Origin: Pseudoduganella sp.
GTDB taxonomy: Bacteria > Pseudomonadota > Gammaproteobacteria > Burkholderiales > Burkholderiaceae_D
NCBI GenBank assembly: GCA_021323265.1
Contig: JAJTCO010000002.1
Coordinates: 62,001-126,000, forward strand
DNA length: 64,000 bases
Direction of reading: 5' to 3'
The notes beneath the pieces are model-generated. The model saw nothing but the letters and a program-made list of their open reading frames with translations, was not told where the DNA came from and did no database searches. The translations under genes were made by a program, and so were the position numbers. Positions 25,839-34,613 of the stretch are shown here, in pieces. Positions within the stretch are counted from its first letter, which is position 1. Every line of letters begins with the position of its first letter.

Positions 25839-25995
25839 GCAGTCCTTTCCTTGCTCTTGGGAAGTCCGATGGTACGCCCAACGGCGCGCCCTGTCACCGC
25901 AGCGGCGTTGCAGGCATGTGACTATTCGATAGATTTGGCGCCGGGTCTTTCTTATAGAATCGGCCGTTTCATCAAGAAGACTAAGGGGTTTACGT

Positions 25996-26874
25996 ATGAA
26001 GGCAAAACTGTTCGCCGCCGCAGCGGCCCTGGCATTGACCGGCTGTGCCGGCACCCAACCAACCTTGGGCGGCGGCAGCACCATCGCCACCGGTAGCGCC
26101 GGCGGCGCCACCGCCAGCAACGCGAGCACCCAACTGGAAAAATGCGACAAGCCGCTGGGCACCCTGTCCGTGGTGGAAGACCGCAGCATGCCTTGGTACC
26201 AGCAACTGAGCCAGTACAAGCTGGGCTCCACGACCCCGGTGCTGCGCATGATGATCCAGCAGTCGAACTGCTTCGTGGTGGTGGAACGCGGCGCGGCCAT
26301 GGACCACATGATGGGCGAGCGCGCGCTGGAGGCGAGCGGTGAAATGCGCAACAACAGCAACTTCGGCAAGGGCCAGATCGCGGCGGCCGACTACACCATG
26401 AGCCCGACCATCACCTTCAGCCAGAAGGGCACGCAGGGCATGGGCGGCGCACTGGGCGGCCTGGGCCTGATCGGCAGCGTGGCCGGTTTCGTGGCCGGCA
26501 GCATGAAGGCCAATGAAGCGTCGACCATGCTGCTGATGGTCGACAATCGTTCGGGCGTGCAGCTGGCTGCGGCCGAGGGCAGCGCCAAGAACTTCGACTT
26601 CGGCATGTTCGGCGGCCTGTTCGGCGGCGGCGGCTTCGGCGGTGCCGGCGGCTATTCCAACACGCCGGAAGGCAAGATCCTGATTGCCTCTTTCATGGAC
26701 TCCTACAATAACGTGGTGCGCGCGGTGCGCAACTACAAGGCGCAGGAAGTGGCGGGCGGCCTGGGCACCGGCGGTGCGCTGGGCGTGCAGGGCGGCAGCA
26801 CCGCGGCCTCGCAGCAGGTTGGCGCCACGCCAGCGCCTGCGGCATCCGGCAAGAAGGGCAGCAAGAAGAAGTAA
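25996..26874 (+). CDS. CsgG/HfaB-like lipoprotein, copy 1
   Basis: A 292-residue lipoprotein with lipobox LTGC (C17). The mature part carries CsgG-family features: LGTLSVVED, LRMMIQQSNCFVVVERG, AADYTMSPTITFSQKG and a hydrophobic glycine-rich stretch (about 150-175) near the expected pore-forming segment. It ends in a lysine-rich tail. CsgG forms the curli export pore and HfaB a holdfast anchor export pore, but no csgE, csgF or csgA-like partner is seen here, so the cargo is unknown. AAGGGG lies before the ATG. A paralogue begins at 63229 and shares most of the sequence. Confidence 0.75.
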   Translation: MKAKLFAAAAALALTGCAGTQPTLGGGSTIATGSAGGATASNASTQLEKCDKPLGTLSVVEDRSMPWYQQLSQYKLGSTTPVLRMMIQQSNCFVVVERGAAMDHMMGERALEASGEMRNNSNFGKGQIAAADYTMSPTITFSQKGTQGMGGALGGLGLIGSVAGFVAGSMKANEASTMLLMVDNRSGVQLAAAEGSAKNFDFGMFGGLFGGGGFGGAGGYSNTPEGKILIASFMDSYNNVVRAVRNYKAQEVAGGLGTGGALGVQGGSTAASQQVGATPAPAASGKKGSKKK

Positions 26875-26907
26875 GCGTTGCGCCGGGCGCCGCGCGCGCC
26901 CGGCAAA

Positions 26908-26936
26908 TTGCCAAGCACGCCATCCGTTGCTATAGT
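26908..26936 (+). promoter_or_regulatory. Sigma-70-type promoter of the LuxR-type regulator gene
   Basis: TTGCCA (26908-26913) and TATAGT (26931-26936) are each one base off consensus with a 17-bp spacer, 31 bases ahead of the TTG start. Confidence 0.6.
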
Positions 26937-26967
26937 CTGCGCTGCAGTCCTGCCGCGGAGCGTTTCC

Positions 26968-27615
26968 TTGAGTATCGAGAATTTTCCCGCCACCGCCGCG
27001 CCGATCCGCGTGATGCTGGTGGACGACCATCCCTTGTTGCGGGCCGGCCTGGCGCAAGCCATCGCCGCCCAGGCGGACATGTGCGTCGTGGCCGAAGCGG
27101 GGAACGGCCACGAAGCGCTGGCCGCCTGGCCCGCCGCCCGGCCCGACCTGGCCATCATGGACATCGCCATGCCCGGCATGTGCGGGGTGGAGGCGCTGCA
27201 GGCGATCCGTGCCCAGTGCCCGCAGGCGCGCATCGTGATGCTGACCACCTTCGGCGGCGATGCCCAGGTACGGCGTGCCCTGCAGGCCGGCGCCGCCGGC
27301 TTTCTGCTGAAAAGCAGCCTGCGCAAGGAACTGGTGGAGATGATCCGCACCGTGCATGCCGGCCAGCGCTATATTTCGCCCGAGATCGCGCAGCAGCTGG
27401 CCAGCCACCTGGGCGCCTCCCTGTTGAGTGAGCGCGAGGTCGAGGTGCTGCGATGCGCGGCAGCCGGCAACGCCAACAAGCGCATTGCCAGCCAGTTGGC
27501 GATTTCCGAAGAAACGGTGAAGGCGCACATGCGCAGCATCCTGGCCAAGCTGGACGCCAACGACCGCACGCACGCCGTCACCATCGCCTTAAAGCGCGGG
27601 ATTATCGGCCTCTGA
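26968..27615 (+). CDS. NarL/LuxR-type response regulator
   Basis: A DNA-binding response regulator of 215 residues. The receiver domain begins IRVMLVDDHPLLRAG with the acceptor aspartate in AIMDIAMPG and a switch lysine in LLKSS. The C-terminal LuxR helix-turn-helix is LSEREVEVLRCAAAGNANKRIASQLAISEETVKAHM. I place the start at a TTG (26968), 7 nt after GGAG, since no ATG lies between the promoter and the receiver. No kinase is adjacent; the HisKA_3-type kinase at 34579-37593 is the right class to be its partner. The 3' end overlaps the DUF1275 gene by 27 bp. Confidence 0.87.
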   Translation: MSIENFPATAAPIRVMLVDDHPLLRAGLAQAIAAQADMCVVAEAGNGHEALAAWPAARPDLAIMDIAMPGMCGVEALQAIRAQCPQARIVMLTTFGGDAQVRRALQAGAAGFLLKSSLRKELVEMIRTVHAGQRYISPEIAQQLASHLGASLLSEREVEVLRCAAAGNANKRIASQLAISEETVKAHMRSILAKLDANDRTHAVTIALKRGIIGL

Positions 27616-28233
27616 TCCCGCTGGCCGCGGCAGCGCGGCCAGGCCGGCCAGCAGCGCCACGGCCGGCAGCAAGCCGCCGCCCATGCCCCACGGCGAGGCC
27701 AGCGCACCGGCTACGCAACCGGCTGCGAACGCCAGCACGCCGCCGCCCAGCGTCGCCAGCGCCGGCCGCTGCGCGCCGCCGGCGCGGTCCAGGGTATCGA
27801 CCACCAGTTGCGTGACATTACCGGTCATGACCGTGCTGGCCGGCAGCTTGGCCAAGAGCAGCTTGCCGTAGCCGTTCTGCGTCCCCATGGCGGCGGCGCA
27901 CAGCAGGCCGGACGCCATGTCGGCCGCGCTGCCGGCCAGGCTGCCGGCTGCCGCCGCCAGCATCAGCGCCGCCTGCAGCAGGTGGGCCGAACGCAATGCG
28001 TCGTCGCCGGCGCGCTGGCGGCGCCGCACCAGGGCGCGCACCGCCGCCACGCCCGCCACGAAGGCGGGGAAGGCCAGCAGCTTGAGCAGCACGTCGTTGC
28101 CCGGCGCCACCACCTCGCGCCCGAGCAGCACGAAGTTGCCCGTTACGTGGGCGGTGAACAGGCCATGCAGGACAATGAAGCCGAGCGTGTCGACGTAGCC
28201 GGCCAGGAAGCTCAGGGTTGCGCCGCGCGCCAT
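27589..28233 (-). CDS. DUF1275 (YoaK-like) membrane protein
   Basis: A 214-residue integral membrane protein with about six hydrophobic helices and the family marks GYVDTLGFIVLHGLFTAHVTGNFVLLG and GTQNGYGKLLLAKLPASTVMTGNVTQLVVD. Function unknown. The ATG lies one base after the stop of the amidohydrolase gene (TGA-G-ATG), so it is the last gene of the six-gene operon and is probably translated by re-initiation. It is convergent with, and slightly overlaps, the response regulator. Confidence 0.85.
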   Translation of the reverse strand: MARGATLSFLAGYVDTLGFIVLHGLFTAHVTGNFVLLGREVVAPGNDVLLKLLAFPAFVAGVAAVRALVRRRQRAGDDALRSAHLLQAALMLAAAAGSLAGSAADMASGLLCAAAMGTQNGYGKLLLAKLPASTVMTGNVTQLVVDTLDRAGGAQRPALATLGGGVLAFAAGCVAGALASPWGMGGGLLPAVALLAGLAALPRPAGSEADNPAL

Positions 28234-28234
28234 C

Positions 28235-30106
28235 TCAGACCGCCCAGCAGGAGCAGCCCAGCGCGCCCCAGAACGACTTCAGGTCGGCGACCGGCAGGGA
28301 GCGCGTCCAGGCCGTGGCGTGCTGGTGGCCGTGCATGCCGCACTGGCGCGCGCAGCCGCAGGCTGGCGCCGGCGCCTTGGCCGGCGCGCCGCCGGCCGGC
28401 GCGCCCCAGGCGCCGTAGCCGCCATAGCGCCGCACCGGCGACCAGTCCGGCATGGCGGGCGGCATGGGCGGATCGAGCTCGCCGAACGGCCCGGCTGCGT
28501 ACACCACCTTGCCGCCCACCATCGTCAGCAGGGAGACGGTGCCGGCAATCTCGTCTTCCGCGCAGCGCAGGAAGTCGCGGTCCGGCACCATCAGGTCGGC
28601 CAGCTGGCCCACCGCGATGCGCCCCTTCTTGCCTTCCTCGTTGGAGAACCAGGTGACGTTCTCGGTCCACATGCGCAGGGCCGTTTCCCGGTCCAGCAGG
28701 TTGCGCTGCGGGTAGAGCCGCATGCCGCCCACCGTGCGGCCGGTGGTCAGCCAGGACAGCGAGACCCACGGGTTGTACGACGCCACGCGCGTGGCATCCG
28801 TGCCGGCCGACACCTTGACGCCCGATTCGAGCAGGTACTTCACCGGCGGCGTCGCCTCGGCCGCCGCGGCGCCGTAGCGCTCGACGAAGTACTCGCCCTG
28901 GTAGGCCATGCGGTGCTGCACCGCCACGCCGCCGCCCAGGGCCGCGATGCGGTCGATGGATTGCGGCGAAATCGTCTCGGCATGGTCGAAGAACCAGTGC
29001 AGGCCGTCGAGCGGCATGTCGCGGTTGACCTTCTCGAACACGTCCAGCGCGCGCGAAATGGTTTCGTCGTAGGTGGCGTGCATGCGCCATGGCCAGCGGT
29101 TCTGCACCAGGATGCGCACCACGCCTTCCAGGTCGTCTTCCATATTGGCCGGCATGTCGGGGCGCGGCTCGCGGAAGTCCTCGAAGTCGGCCGCCGAGAA
29201 GGTCAGCATCTCGCCCGCCCCGTTGTGGCGGAAGTAGTCGTCGCCCTGCTGGTACTTGCTGTGCGCCGCCCAGTGCAGGAAATCCTCCTTCTCCTGCTTG
29301 GGCTTTTGCGTAAACAGGTTGTAGGCCAGGCGCACGGTCAACTCGCCGGCGTCGGCCAGTTGCTGGATCACCTGGTAGTCCTCGGGGTAGTTCTGGAAGC
29401 CGCCGCCCGCGTCCAGGGCGCCGGTCACGCCCAGGCGGTTCAGCTCGCGCATGAAGTGGCGCGTGGAGTTAAGCTGGTATTCCGGCGGCAGCTTGGGGCC
29501 CTTGGCCAGGGTGGCGTACAGGATGGCGGCGTTCGGCTTGGCCAGCAGCAGCCCGGTCGGGTTGCCCGCGCCGTCGCGCAGGATCTGGCCGCCAGGCGGC
29601 TGCGGCGTGTCGCGGTCGTAGCCCACGGCGCGCAGCGCGGCGCCGTTGAGCAGGGCGCGATCGTACAGGTGCAGGATGAACACCGGCGTGTCGGGCGCCG
29701 CCGCGTTCAGTTCCTCGATGGTGGGCAGGCGCTTTTCCGCGAACTGGTGCTCGCTGAAGCCGCCCACCACGCGCACCCACTGCGGTGCCGGCGTGACCGC
29801 CACCTGCGCGCGCAGCATGGCCATGGCGTCGGCCAGCGAGCGTACGCCGTCCCAACGCAGTTCCATGTTGAAGTTCAGGCCACCGCGGATCAGGTGCAGG
29901 TGGTTGTCGATCAGGCCGGGCAGCACGCGCCGGCCCTGCAGGTCGATCACGCGGGTGGCGGGGCCGGCCAGGGGCAGGATCTCGCGCGCCGCGCCGACGT
30001 GGGAAAAGCGGCCGCCCCTGATGGCGACCGCTTCGGCTTCGGGCCCGCTGCGCTCCAGCGTGGTGAAGCGGCCGTTGTGGAGTATCAGCTCCGGTGCTGC
30101 GATCAT
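28235..30106 (-). CDS. YtcJ-like amidohydrolase with cysteine/histidine-rich tail
   Basis: A 623-residue metal-dependent hydrolase of the amidohydrolase superfamily. The strand-1 metal motif is H69-L-H71, and SAGTDA marks the final aspartate. The core ends near KVVYAAGPFGELDPP. About 60 further residues form an unusual tail with several cysteines and histidines (for example ACGCARQCGMHGHQH and LGCSCWAV), possibly another metal or redox site. The ATG at 30106 follows AAGGAGAA and overlaps the XapX stop (ATGA). Substrate unknown; YtcJ proteins are usually annotated as amide- or formamide-hydrolases. Confidence 0.85.
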   Translation of the reverse strand: MIAAPELILHNGRFTTLERSGPEAEAVAIRGGRFSHVGAAREILPLAGPATRVIDLQGRRVLPGLIDNHLHLIRGGLNFNMELRWDGVRSLADAMAMLRAQVAVTPAPQWVRVVGGFSEHQFAEKRLPTIEELNAAAPDTPVFILHLYDRALLNGAALRAVGYDRDTPQPPGGQILRDGAGNPTGLLLAKPNAAILYATLAKGPKLPPEYQLNSTRHFMRELNRLGVTGALDAGGGFQNYPEDYQVIQQLADAGELTVRLAYNLFTQKPKQEKEDFLHWAAHSKYQQGDDYFRHNGAGEMLTFSAADFEDFREPRPDMPANMEDDLEGVVRILVQNRWPWRMHATYDETISRALDVFEKVNRDMPLDGLHWFFDHAETISPQSIDRIAALGGGVAVQHRMAYQGEYFVERYGAAAAEATPPVKYLLESGVKVSAGTDATRVASYNPWVSLSWLTTGRTVGGMRLYPQRNLLDRETALRMWTENVTWFSNEEGKKGRIAVGQLADLMVPDRDFLRCAEDEIAGTVSLLTMVGGKVVYAAGPFGELDPPMPPAMPDWSPVRRYGGYGAWGAPAGGAPAKAPAPACGCARQCGMHGHQHATAWTRSLPVADLKSFWGALGCSCWAV

Positions 30107-30360
30107 GGCTTGTTCTCCTTGTTGCCCGCACACGGCAGTTCGCCGAAGCAGTGCGGTTTGACCTGGCCTTCCAGCCAGGAGACCTGCTGTGCCTTAGGCG
30201 CCAGCCACTGGCGCACCAGCGGCGGCACCTGCTCGCCCAGCAGGATGCCGAGCAGCCCCACCAGCGCCACCACGGGCGGCGCCGGCGAGCGCACGTTCAG
30301 CACGCCGTACAAAATGCCGGCCAGCAGGCCGGCACCGAGCGAGAGAAGATAGATCTTCAC
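30103..30360 (-). CDS. XapX-domain (DUF1427) small membrane protein
   Basis: An 85-residue protein with the XapX pattern: LGAGLLAGILYGVLNVRSPAPPVVALVGLLGILLGEQVPP. It has two predicted membrane helices and a short soluble tail (KPHCFGELPCAGNKENKP). Function unknown. It starts at a GTG that overlaps the isochorismatase stop (GTGA) and ends overlapping the amidohydrolase start (ATGA). In several proteobacteria XapX genes sit beside amidohydrolase and isochorismatase genes, which agrees with this operon. Confidence 0.85.
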   Translation of the reverse strand: MKIYLLSLGAGLLAGILYGVLNVRSPAPPVVALVGLLGILLGEQVPPLVRQWLAPKAQQVSWLEGQVKPHCFGELPCAGNKENKP

Positions 30361-31013
30361 TGGCCTTCCTTGGCGTGGAACATGGTCTGCGCGTAGATGA
30401 TACCCAGGCCGTAGGCGCCGCCGAATTTCTTGGCGATGCCGGTGGTGAGTTCATAGGTGTCGGTACGGGCCCAGTCGCGCTGCAGTTCCAGCAGGTACTG
30501 CAGGGAGGTCATCGGGCGTGCGCCGGCTTGCACCATGCGTTCCATGGCGCGTTCGTGCGCTTCAACAGAGACGTCGCCGCAGGCGTCGGCGATCACGTAC
30601 ACCTCGAAGCCCTGGTCCAGCGCGGACAGCGCCGGGCCCACGATGCACACGCCGGTCCACAGGCCGGCCAGCACGATGCGCTTCTTGCCGATGGCGTTGA
30701 CGCGGCGGATCACGTTCTCGTCCTCCCAGGTATTCATCGAGGTGCGGTCGGTGATCTCCGCGCCGGGGAAGGCGGACTTGATCTCGTCGAACACGGGGCC
30801 GGAGAAGCTCTTCTCGGCCACGGTGGTGACGATGGTCGAGACGTCGAAGCCGGCGGCGGCGTGCGCCACCAGGGCGGCGTTATTGCGCAGCTGCACCGCG
30901 TCGATCGAGTGCGTGGCGAACGCCATCTGCGACTGGTGGTCGATCATGATCAGGGTATGGTCGCGTGGCGAGATCAGCTGGGAGCCCGGGGTAGCTTTGG
31001 CGGTAATGGTCAT
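30357..31013 (-). CDS. Isochorismatase-family cysteine hydrolase (YcaC-like)
   Basis: A 218-residue alpha/beta hydrolase with the isochorismatase-superfamily triad residues D25 (IDHQ) and C123 (GLWTGVCIVG). The full length and the YELTTGIAKKFGGAYGLGIIYAQ tail match YcaC-type members, whose substrates are poorly known; true isochorismatase activity is unlikely without siderophore genes. AAGGA precedes the ATG at 31013. It is the third gene of the operon, 20 bases after the catalase stop. Confidence 0.88.
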   Translation of the reverse strand: MTITAKATPGSQLISPRDHTLIMIDHQSQMAFATHSIDAVQLRNNAALVAHAAAGFDVSTIVTTVAEKSFSGPVFDEIKSAFPGAEITDRTSMNTWEDENVIRRVNAIGKKRIVLAGLWTGVCIVGPALSALDQGFEVYVIADACGDVSVEAHERAMERMVQAGARPMTSLQYLLELQRDWARTDTYELTTGIAKKFGGAYGLGIIYAQTMFHAKEGQ

Positions 31014-31033
31014 TGCAGTGTCCTTAAAGTTGG

Positions 31034-32479
31034 TTACCAGAGTGGTTTGAGTTTGTCGAGCGCGGCGGCAACGCCGGCCCCGTAGGCCTCGTCGGCCTTG
31101 CTGCAGTTTTCGATGTGGCGCTGCTGGATGTGCAGGGGCGCACCTTGCAGCGAACGCGCCGTGTTGTCGAACAGCGCCTGGCGCTGTTCGTCGTTCATCA
31201 GGCGGAACAGGGCACGCGGCTGGCTGTAGTAGTCGTCGTCGGCGCGCTGGTTCCAGCGCGCGGCGGCGCCGTCCAGGGCCAGCGGCGGTTCGGCGTAGTC
31301 CGGCTGCTGCACCCATTCGCCGCGCGAATTGGGTTCGTAGCCGATGGTGCCGCCGTGGTTGCCGTCCACGCGCATGCCGCCGTCGCGGTGGTAGCTGTGG
31401 AACGGGCAGCGCGGCGCGTTGACCGGAATCTGGTGGTGGTTCACCCCCAGGCGGTAGCGTTGCGCGTCGCCGTAGGCGAACAGGCGCGATTGCAGCATGC
31501 GGTCGGGCGAGAAGCCGATGCCCGGCACCACGTTGGCCGGGGTGAAGGCCGCCTGCTCGACGTCGGCGTGGTAGTTGTCCGGGTTGCGGTTCAGTTCCAG
31601 CACGCCCACTTCCTGCAGCGGATAGTCCTTGTGCGGCCAGACCTTGGTCAGGTCGAAGGGATTGAAGCCCGCCTGCGCCGCCTGCTGCTCGTTCATCAGC
31701 TGCACTTTCAGCGTCCAGCGCGGGTAGTCGCCGCGCTCGATGGCGTCGAACAGGTCGCGCTGCGACGATTCGCGGTCGCGCGCGATCAGTTCCGCCGCCT
31801 CGGCGTCGCTCAGGTTGACGATGCCCTGCTGGCTGACGAAGTGGAACTTGACCCAGTGCCGCTCGCCGGCGGCGTTGAGCAAGCTGAAGGTGTGGCTGCC
31901 GAAGCCGTGCATGTGGCGGTAGGAGGCGGGGATGCCGCGCTCGCTCATCACGATGGTCACCTGGTGCAGCGCTTCCGGCAGCAGGGTCCAGAAGTCCCAG
32001 TTGTTGGCGGTGCTGCGCAGGTTGCTGCGCGGGTCGCGCTTGACGGCGTGGTTCAGGTCGGGGAACTTCAGCGGGTCGCGCATGAAGAACACCGGCGTAT
32101 TGTTGCCCACCACGTCCCAGTTGCCCTGCTCGGTGTAGAACTTGACGGCGAAGCCGCGGATGTCGCGTTCGGCGTCGGCCGCACCGCGCTCGCCGGCCAC
32201 GGTGGAGAAGCGCACGAAGGCCTCGGTGCGCTTGCCCACCGCGCCGAACAGCGCCGCCTTGCTGTAGCGCGTGATGTCGTGCGTCACGGTGAAGGTGCCG
32301 AAGGCGCCGGACCCCTTGGCGTGCATGCGCCGCTCGGGAATCACTTCGCGGTGGAAGTGGGCTAGCTTTTCCAGGTGCCACACGTCCTGCAGCAGCATGG
32401 GGCCGCGCGGCCCCGCTGTTTCCACGTTCTGGTTGTCCGCGACCGGCGCGCCGGCTGCGGTGGTCAGTTTGCGCGTCAT
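31034..32479 (-). CDS. katA: Monofunctional haem catalase (small-subunit)
   Basis: A 481-residue catalase that breaks hydrogen peroxide into water and oxygen. The active-site H53 lies in [12 protein letters not shown], the distal asparagine in [10 protein letters not shown], and the haem-ligand tyrosine in [19 protein letters not shown]-binding-type residues and the length fit clade 3. No signal peptide, so cytoplasmic. It starts three bases after the upstream hydrolase stop and is in the same transcript. The link with an exported hydrolase suggests a peroxide-related role for the operon. Confidence 0.95.
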   Translation of the reverse strand: MTRKLTTAAGAPVADNQNVETAGPRGPMLLQDVWHLEKLAHFHREVIPERRMHAKGSGAFGTFTVTHDITRYSKAALFGAVGKRTEAFVRFSTVAGERGAADAERDIRGFAVKFYTEQGNWDVVGNNTPVFFMRDPLKFPDLNHAVKRDPRSNLRSTANNWDFWTLLPEALHQVTIVMSERGIPASYRHMHGFGSHTFSLLNAAGERHWVKFHFVSQQGIVNLSDAEAAELIARDRESSQRDLFDAIERGDYPRWTLKVQLMNEQQAAQAGFNPFDLTKVWPHKDYPLQEVGVLELNRNPDNYHADVEQAAFTPANVVPGIGFSPDRMLQSRLFAYGDAQRYRLGVNHHQIPVNAPRCPFHSYHRDGGMRVDGNHGGTIGYEPNSRGEWVQQPDYAEPPLALDGAAARWNQRADDDYYSQPRALFRLMNDEQRQALFDNTARSLQGAPLHIQQRHIENCSKADEAYGAGVAAALDKLKPLW

Positions 32480-32482
32480 GGC

Positions 32483-33451
32483 TTAACCCTTGATGAAGGC
32501 CAGCAGGTCGGCGTTGAGCTTGTCCTTGTGGGTGTCGGCCAGGCCGTGCGGCGCGCCCGGATACACCACCAGCTTGGCGTTCTTCAGCAGCTTGACCGCC
32601 GCGTGCGCGGATGCGCCGATCGGCACGATCTGGTCGTCGTCGCCGTGCAGCACCAGCATCGGGATGTCGATCTTCTTCAGGTCGGCGGTGAAGTCGGTTT
32701 CCGAGAACGCCTTGATGCAGTCGTAGGTGTTCTTGTGGCCGGCCATCATGCCCTGCATCCACCAGGCGTTGATGATGCCTTGGGACGGCTTGGCGCCGGG
32801 GCGGTTGTAGCTGTAGAAGGGGCCGGAGGCGATGTCCAGGTAGAGCTGGGAGCGGTCCTTCAGCGAGCCGGCACGGATGCCGTCGAACACTTCCATCGGC
32901 AGGCCGCCCGGATTGGCGGCGGTCTTCAGCATCAGCGGCGGCACGGCGGAAATCAGGCCGGCCTTGGCGATGCGCTTGCTGCCGTGGCGGCCCAGGTAGC
33001 GCGCCACCTCGCCGCCGCCGGTGGAAAAGCCGAACAGGGCGGCATTCTTCACGTCCAGCTTGTCGAGCAGCTGCGCCAGGTCGTCGGCGTAGTGGTCCAT
33101 GTCGTTGCCGTCCCACGGCTGGCTGGAGCGGCCGTGGCCGCGGCGATCGTGCGCGATGGTGCGGTAGCCGTGGTCGGCCAGGAACATCATCTGCGATTCC
33201 CAGCTGTCGGAGTTGAGCGGCCAGCCGTGGCTGAAGACCACCACCGGGCCGTTGCGCGGCCCCCAGTCCTTGTAATAGATTTCCACGCCGTCGCGCGTGG
33301 TGAAGGTGGCGGCGGTGCGGGCGGCGGCGCCCTTGGCGCCGGCCGGCGCGGCGGCAGCGGCGGAAGCGGAGAGGGAGGCGCCGGCGGCCACGGCGGCGCT
33401 GGCAGCGCCCAGCAGGACGTTGCGGCGGCGGTTGCTGATAGGGGATGGCAT
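32483..33451 (-). CDS. Tat-exported alpha/beta hydrolase (non-haem haloperoxidase-like)
   Basis: A 322-residue serine hydrolase of the cofactor-free haloperoxidase/perhydrolase type, which can form peracids from peroxide and carboxylates in vitro. The signal has a twin-arginine run (NRRRNVLLG, residues 7-15) and an alanine-rich stretch to about 36. The nucleophile elbow is GFSTGGG (S143), the acid lies in HGDDDQIVP and the base in [15 protein letters not shown] precedes the ATG at 33451. It is the first gene of the operon with catalase, which fits peroxide chemistry; an ordinary esterase role is the alternative. Confidence 0.87.
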   Translation of the reverse strand: MPSPISNRRRNVLLGAASAAVAAGASLSASAAAAAPAGAKGAAARTAATFTTRDGVEIYYKDWGPRNGPVVVFSHGWPLNSDSWESQMMFLADHGYRTIAHDRRGHGRSSQPWDGNDMDHYADDLAQLLDKLDVKNAALFGFSTGGGEVARYLGRHGSKRIAKAGLISAVPPLMLKTAANPGGLPMEVFDGIRAGSLKDRSQLYLDIASGPFYSYNRPGAKPSQGIINAWWMQGMMAGHKNTYDCIKAFSETDFTADLKKIDIPMLVLHGDDDQIVPIGASAHAAVKLLKNAKLVVYPGAPHGLADTHKDKLNADLLAFIKG

Positions 33452-33653
33452 GGTTTGGGCCTTTCTTTCTTGCGTGGTTGATCTCACAAGAAGGATAGCC
33501 AGCCGCCGGCGCGCGCGAATCGCCCATCCGGGTGCGTGCCGCCTACCTCTTTTGGGGGAGGGGCGGCGCCTGTCGGACAGGCTTCGCCCCGGCGCGACAG
33601 GACACGGCAATCGTGGCATGATGGCTGCGTAATCTTCAGCCATGGAGGTTGAA
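33452..33653. promoter_or_regulatory. Divergent promoter region with a perfect 15-bp palindrome
   Basis: This 202-base gap separates the start of the catalase operon from the DUF4214-cytochrome gene. It holds GCCTGTC-G-GACAGGC (33568-33582), a perfect inverted repeat that could be an operator. I find no convincing -35/-10 pair. Nothing coding is seen. Confidence 0.4.
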
Positions 33654-34613
33654 ATGAAACGCATGCTTGCAATAGTGCTGGGCGTGCTGGCGGCAGCCGT
33701 GCTGTCCGGCTGCGGGGGGGGCAACGAGGGGCAGCCTCAGCCGCGCGTGCTGGCGCAGCGGACAGTGCAGGCTGCCGCGGCAGTCGACTACCATGAAGTG
33801 GTGCAGCAGCTCTACGTGGCCTACTTCGGGCGTCCGGCCGATACCGGCGGGCTGGCCAATTTTTCGGCACAGATGGCGGCGCTGGGCGCGCCGGTCGGCA
33901 TCCAGGACCTCGATTTTGCCTACACCAACAATGTCAGCGTACGCGCCCTGATAGACAGTTTCGGCAACAGCGAGGAGTCGGCAGCGTTGTACTCGGGCGA
34001 CAATGACGTGTTCGTCACGGCGATCTATGCCAACGTTCTCAACCGCGTGCCCGATGCCGAAGGCAAGGCATTCTGGCTAAGTGCACTCAACAGTGGTGGC
34101 TTGACCAGGGCCCGTGCTTCCTTCACCATCATGGCGGCCGCACTGGTCAACAGTAGCGCGCAAGGCTTGCTCGACGCGCAGCTCGTGCGCAACCGCATTG
34201 CTGTGGCGCGTGCGTTCACCAACGCGCTCGACAGCCAGGCCGAAGTCGACGCCTACAGTGGCAATGCCGCCGCCGCCACGGTGCGCGCCATGTTGGCCGG
34301 GGTCACGGCGTCCAGCGATCCGAATGCCTACGCTGGCATCATTGACAGTCTGATCGTGCAGCTCCAGGCCGCTGCCGTACCGTCGTTCGACACGGTGCGT
34401 TCCGTCGTCCAGGCGCGCTGCCTGGCTTGTCACGCGGGCATCTCCGCGCCGCTCGGGGTGCGGCTCGACTCCGATAGCGGCATCCGCAACCGCGCCGCCG
34501 ATATCCACCTGCAGGTGGTGGTCCTGCGCGCCATGCCGCTCGGGAACCAGACCGGCATGACCGACGCCGAGCGCGATATCATCCGGCGCTGGTTCGAAGG
34601 CGGCGCACCATGA
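33654..34613 (+). CDS. DUF4214 lipoprotein fused to a c-type cytochrome domain
   Basis: A 319-residue envelope protein. The lipobox is LSGC (C20). A DUF4214 region (about 44-215) shows the typical [21 protein letters not shown] and [22 protein letters not shown] repeats, found in S-layer and glycan-linked surface proteins. The last 75 residues carry the haem motif C256-L-A-C259-H260 and a likely axial M294 in [12 protein letters not shown], as in the C-terminal cytochrome domain of PuuD-type proteins. GGAGGTTGAA fixes the ATG at 33654. Electron transfer at the cell surface is possible. The 3' end overlaps the sensor kinase gene by 35 bp. Confidence 0.8.
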   Translation: MKRMLAIVLGVLAAAVLSGCGGGNEGQPQPRVLAQRTVQAAAAVDYHEVVQQLYVAYFGRPADTGGLANFSAQMAALGAPVGIQDLDFAYTNNVSVRALIDSFGNSEESAALYSGDNDVFVTAIYANVLNRVPDAEGKAFWLSALNSGGLTRARASFTIMAAALVNSSAQGLLDAQLVRNRIAVARAFTNALDSQAEVDAYSGNAAAATVRAMLAGVTASSDPNAYAGIIDSLIVQLQAAAVPSFDTVRSVVQARCLACHAGISAPLGVRLDSDSGIRNRAADIHLQVVVLRAMPLGNQTGMTDAERDIIRRWFEGGAP

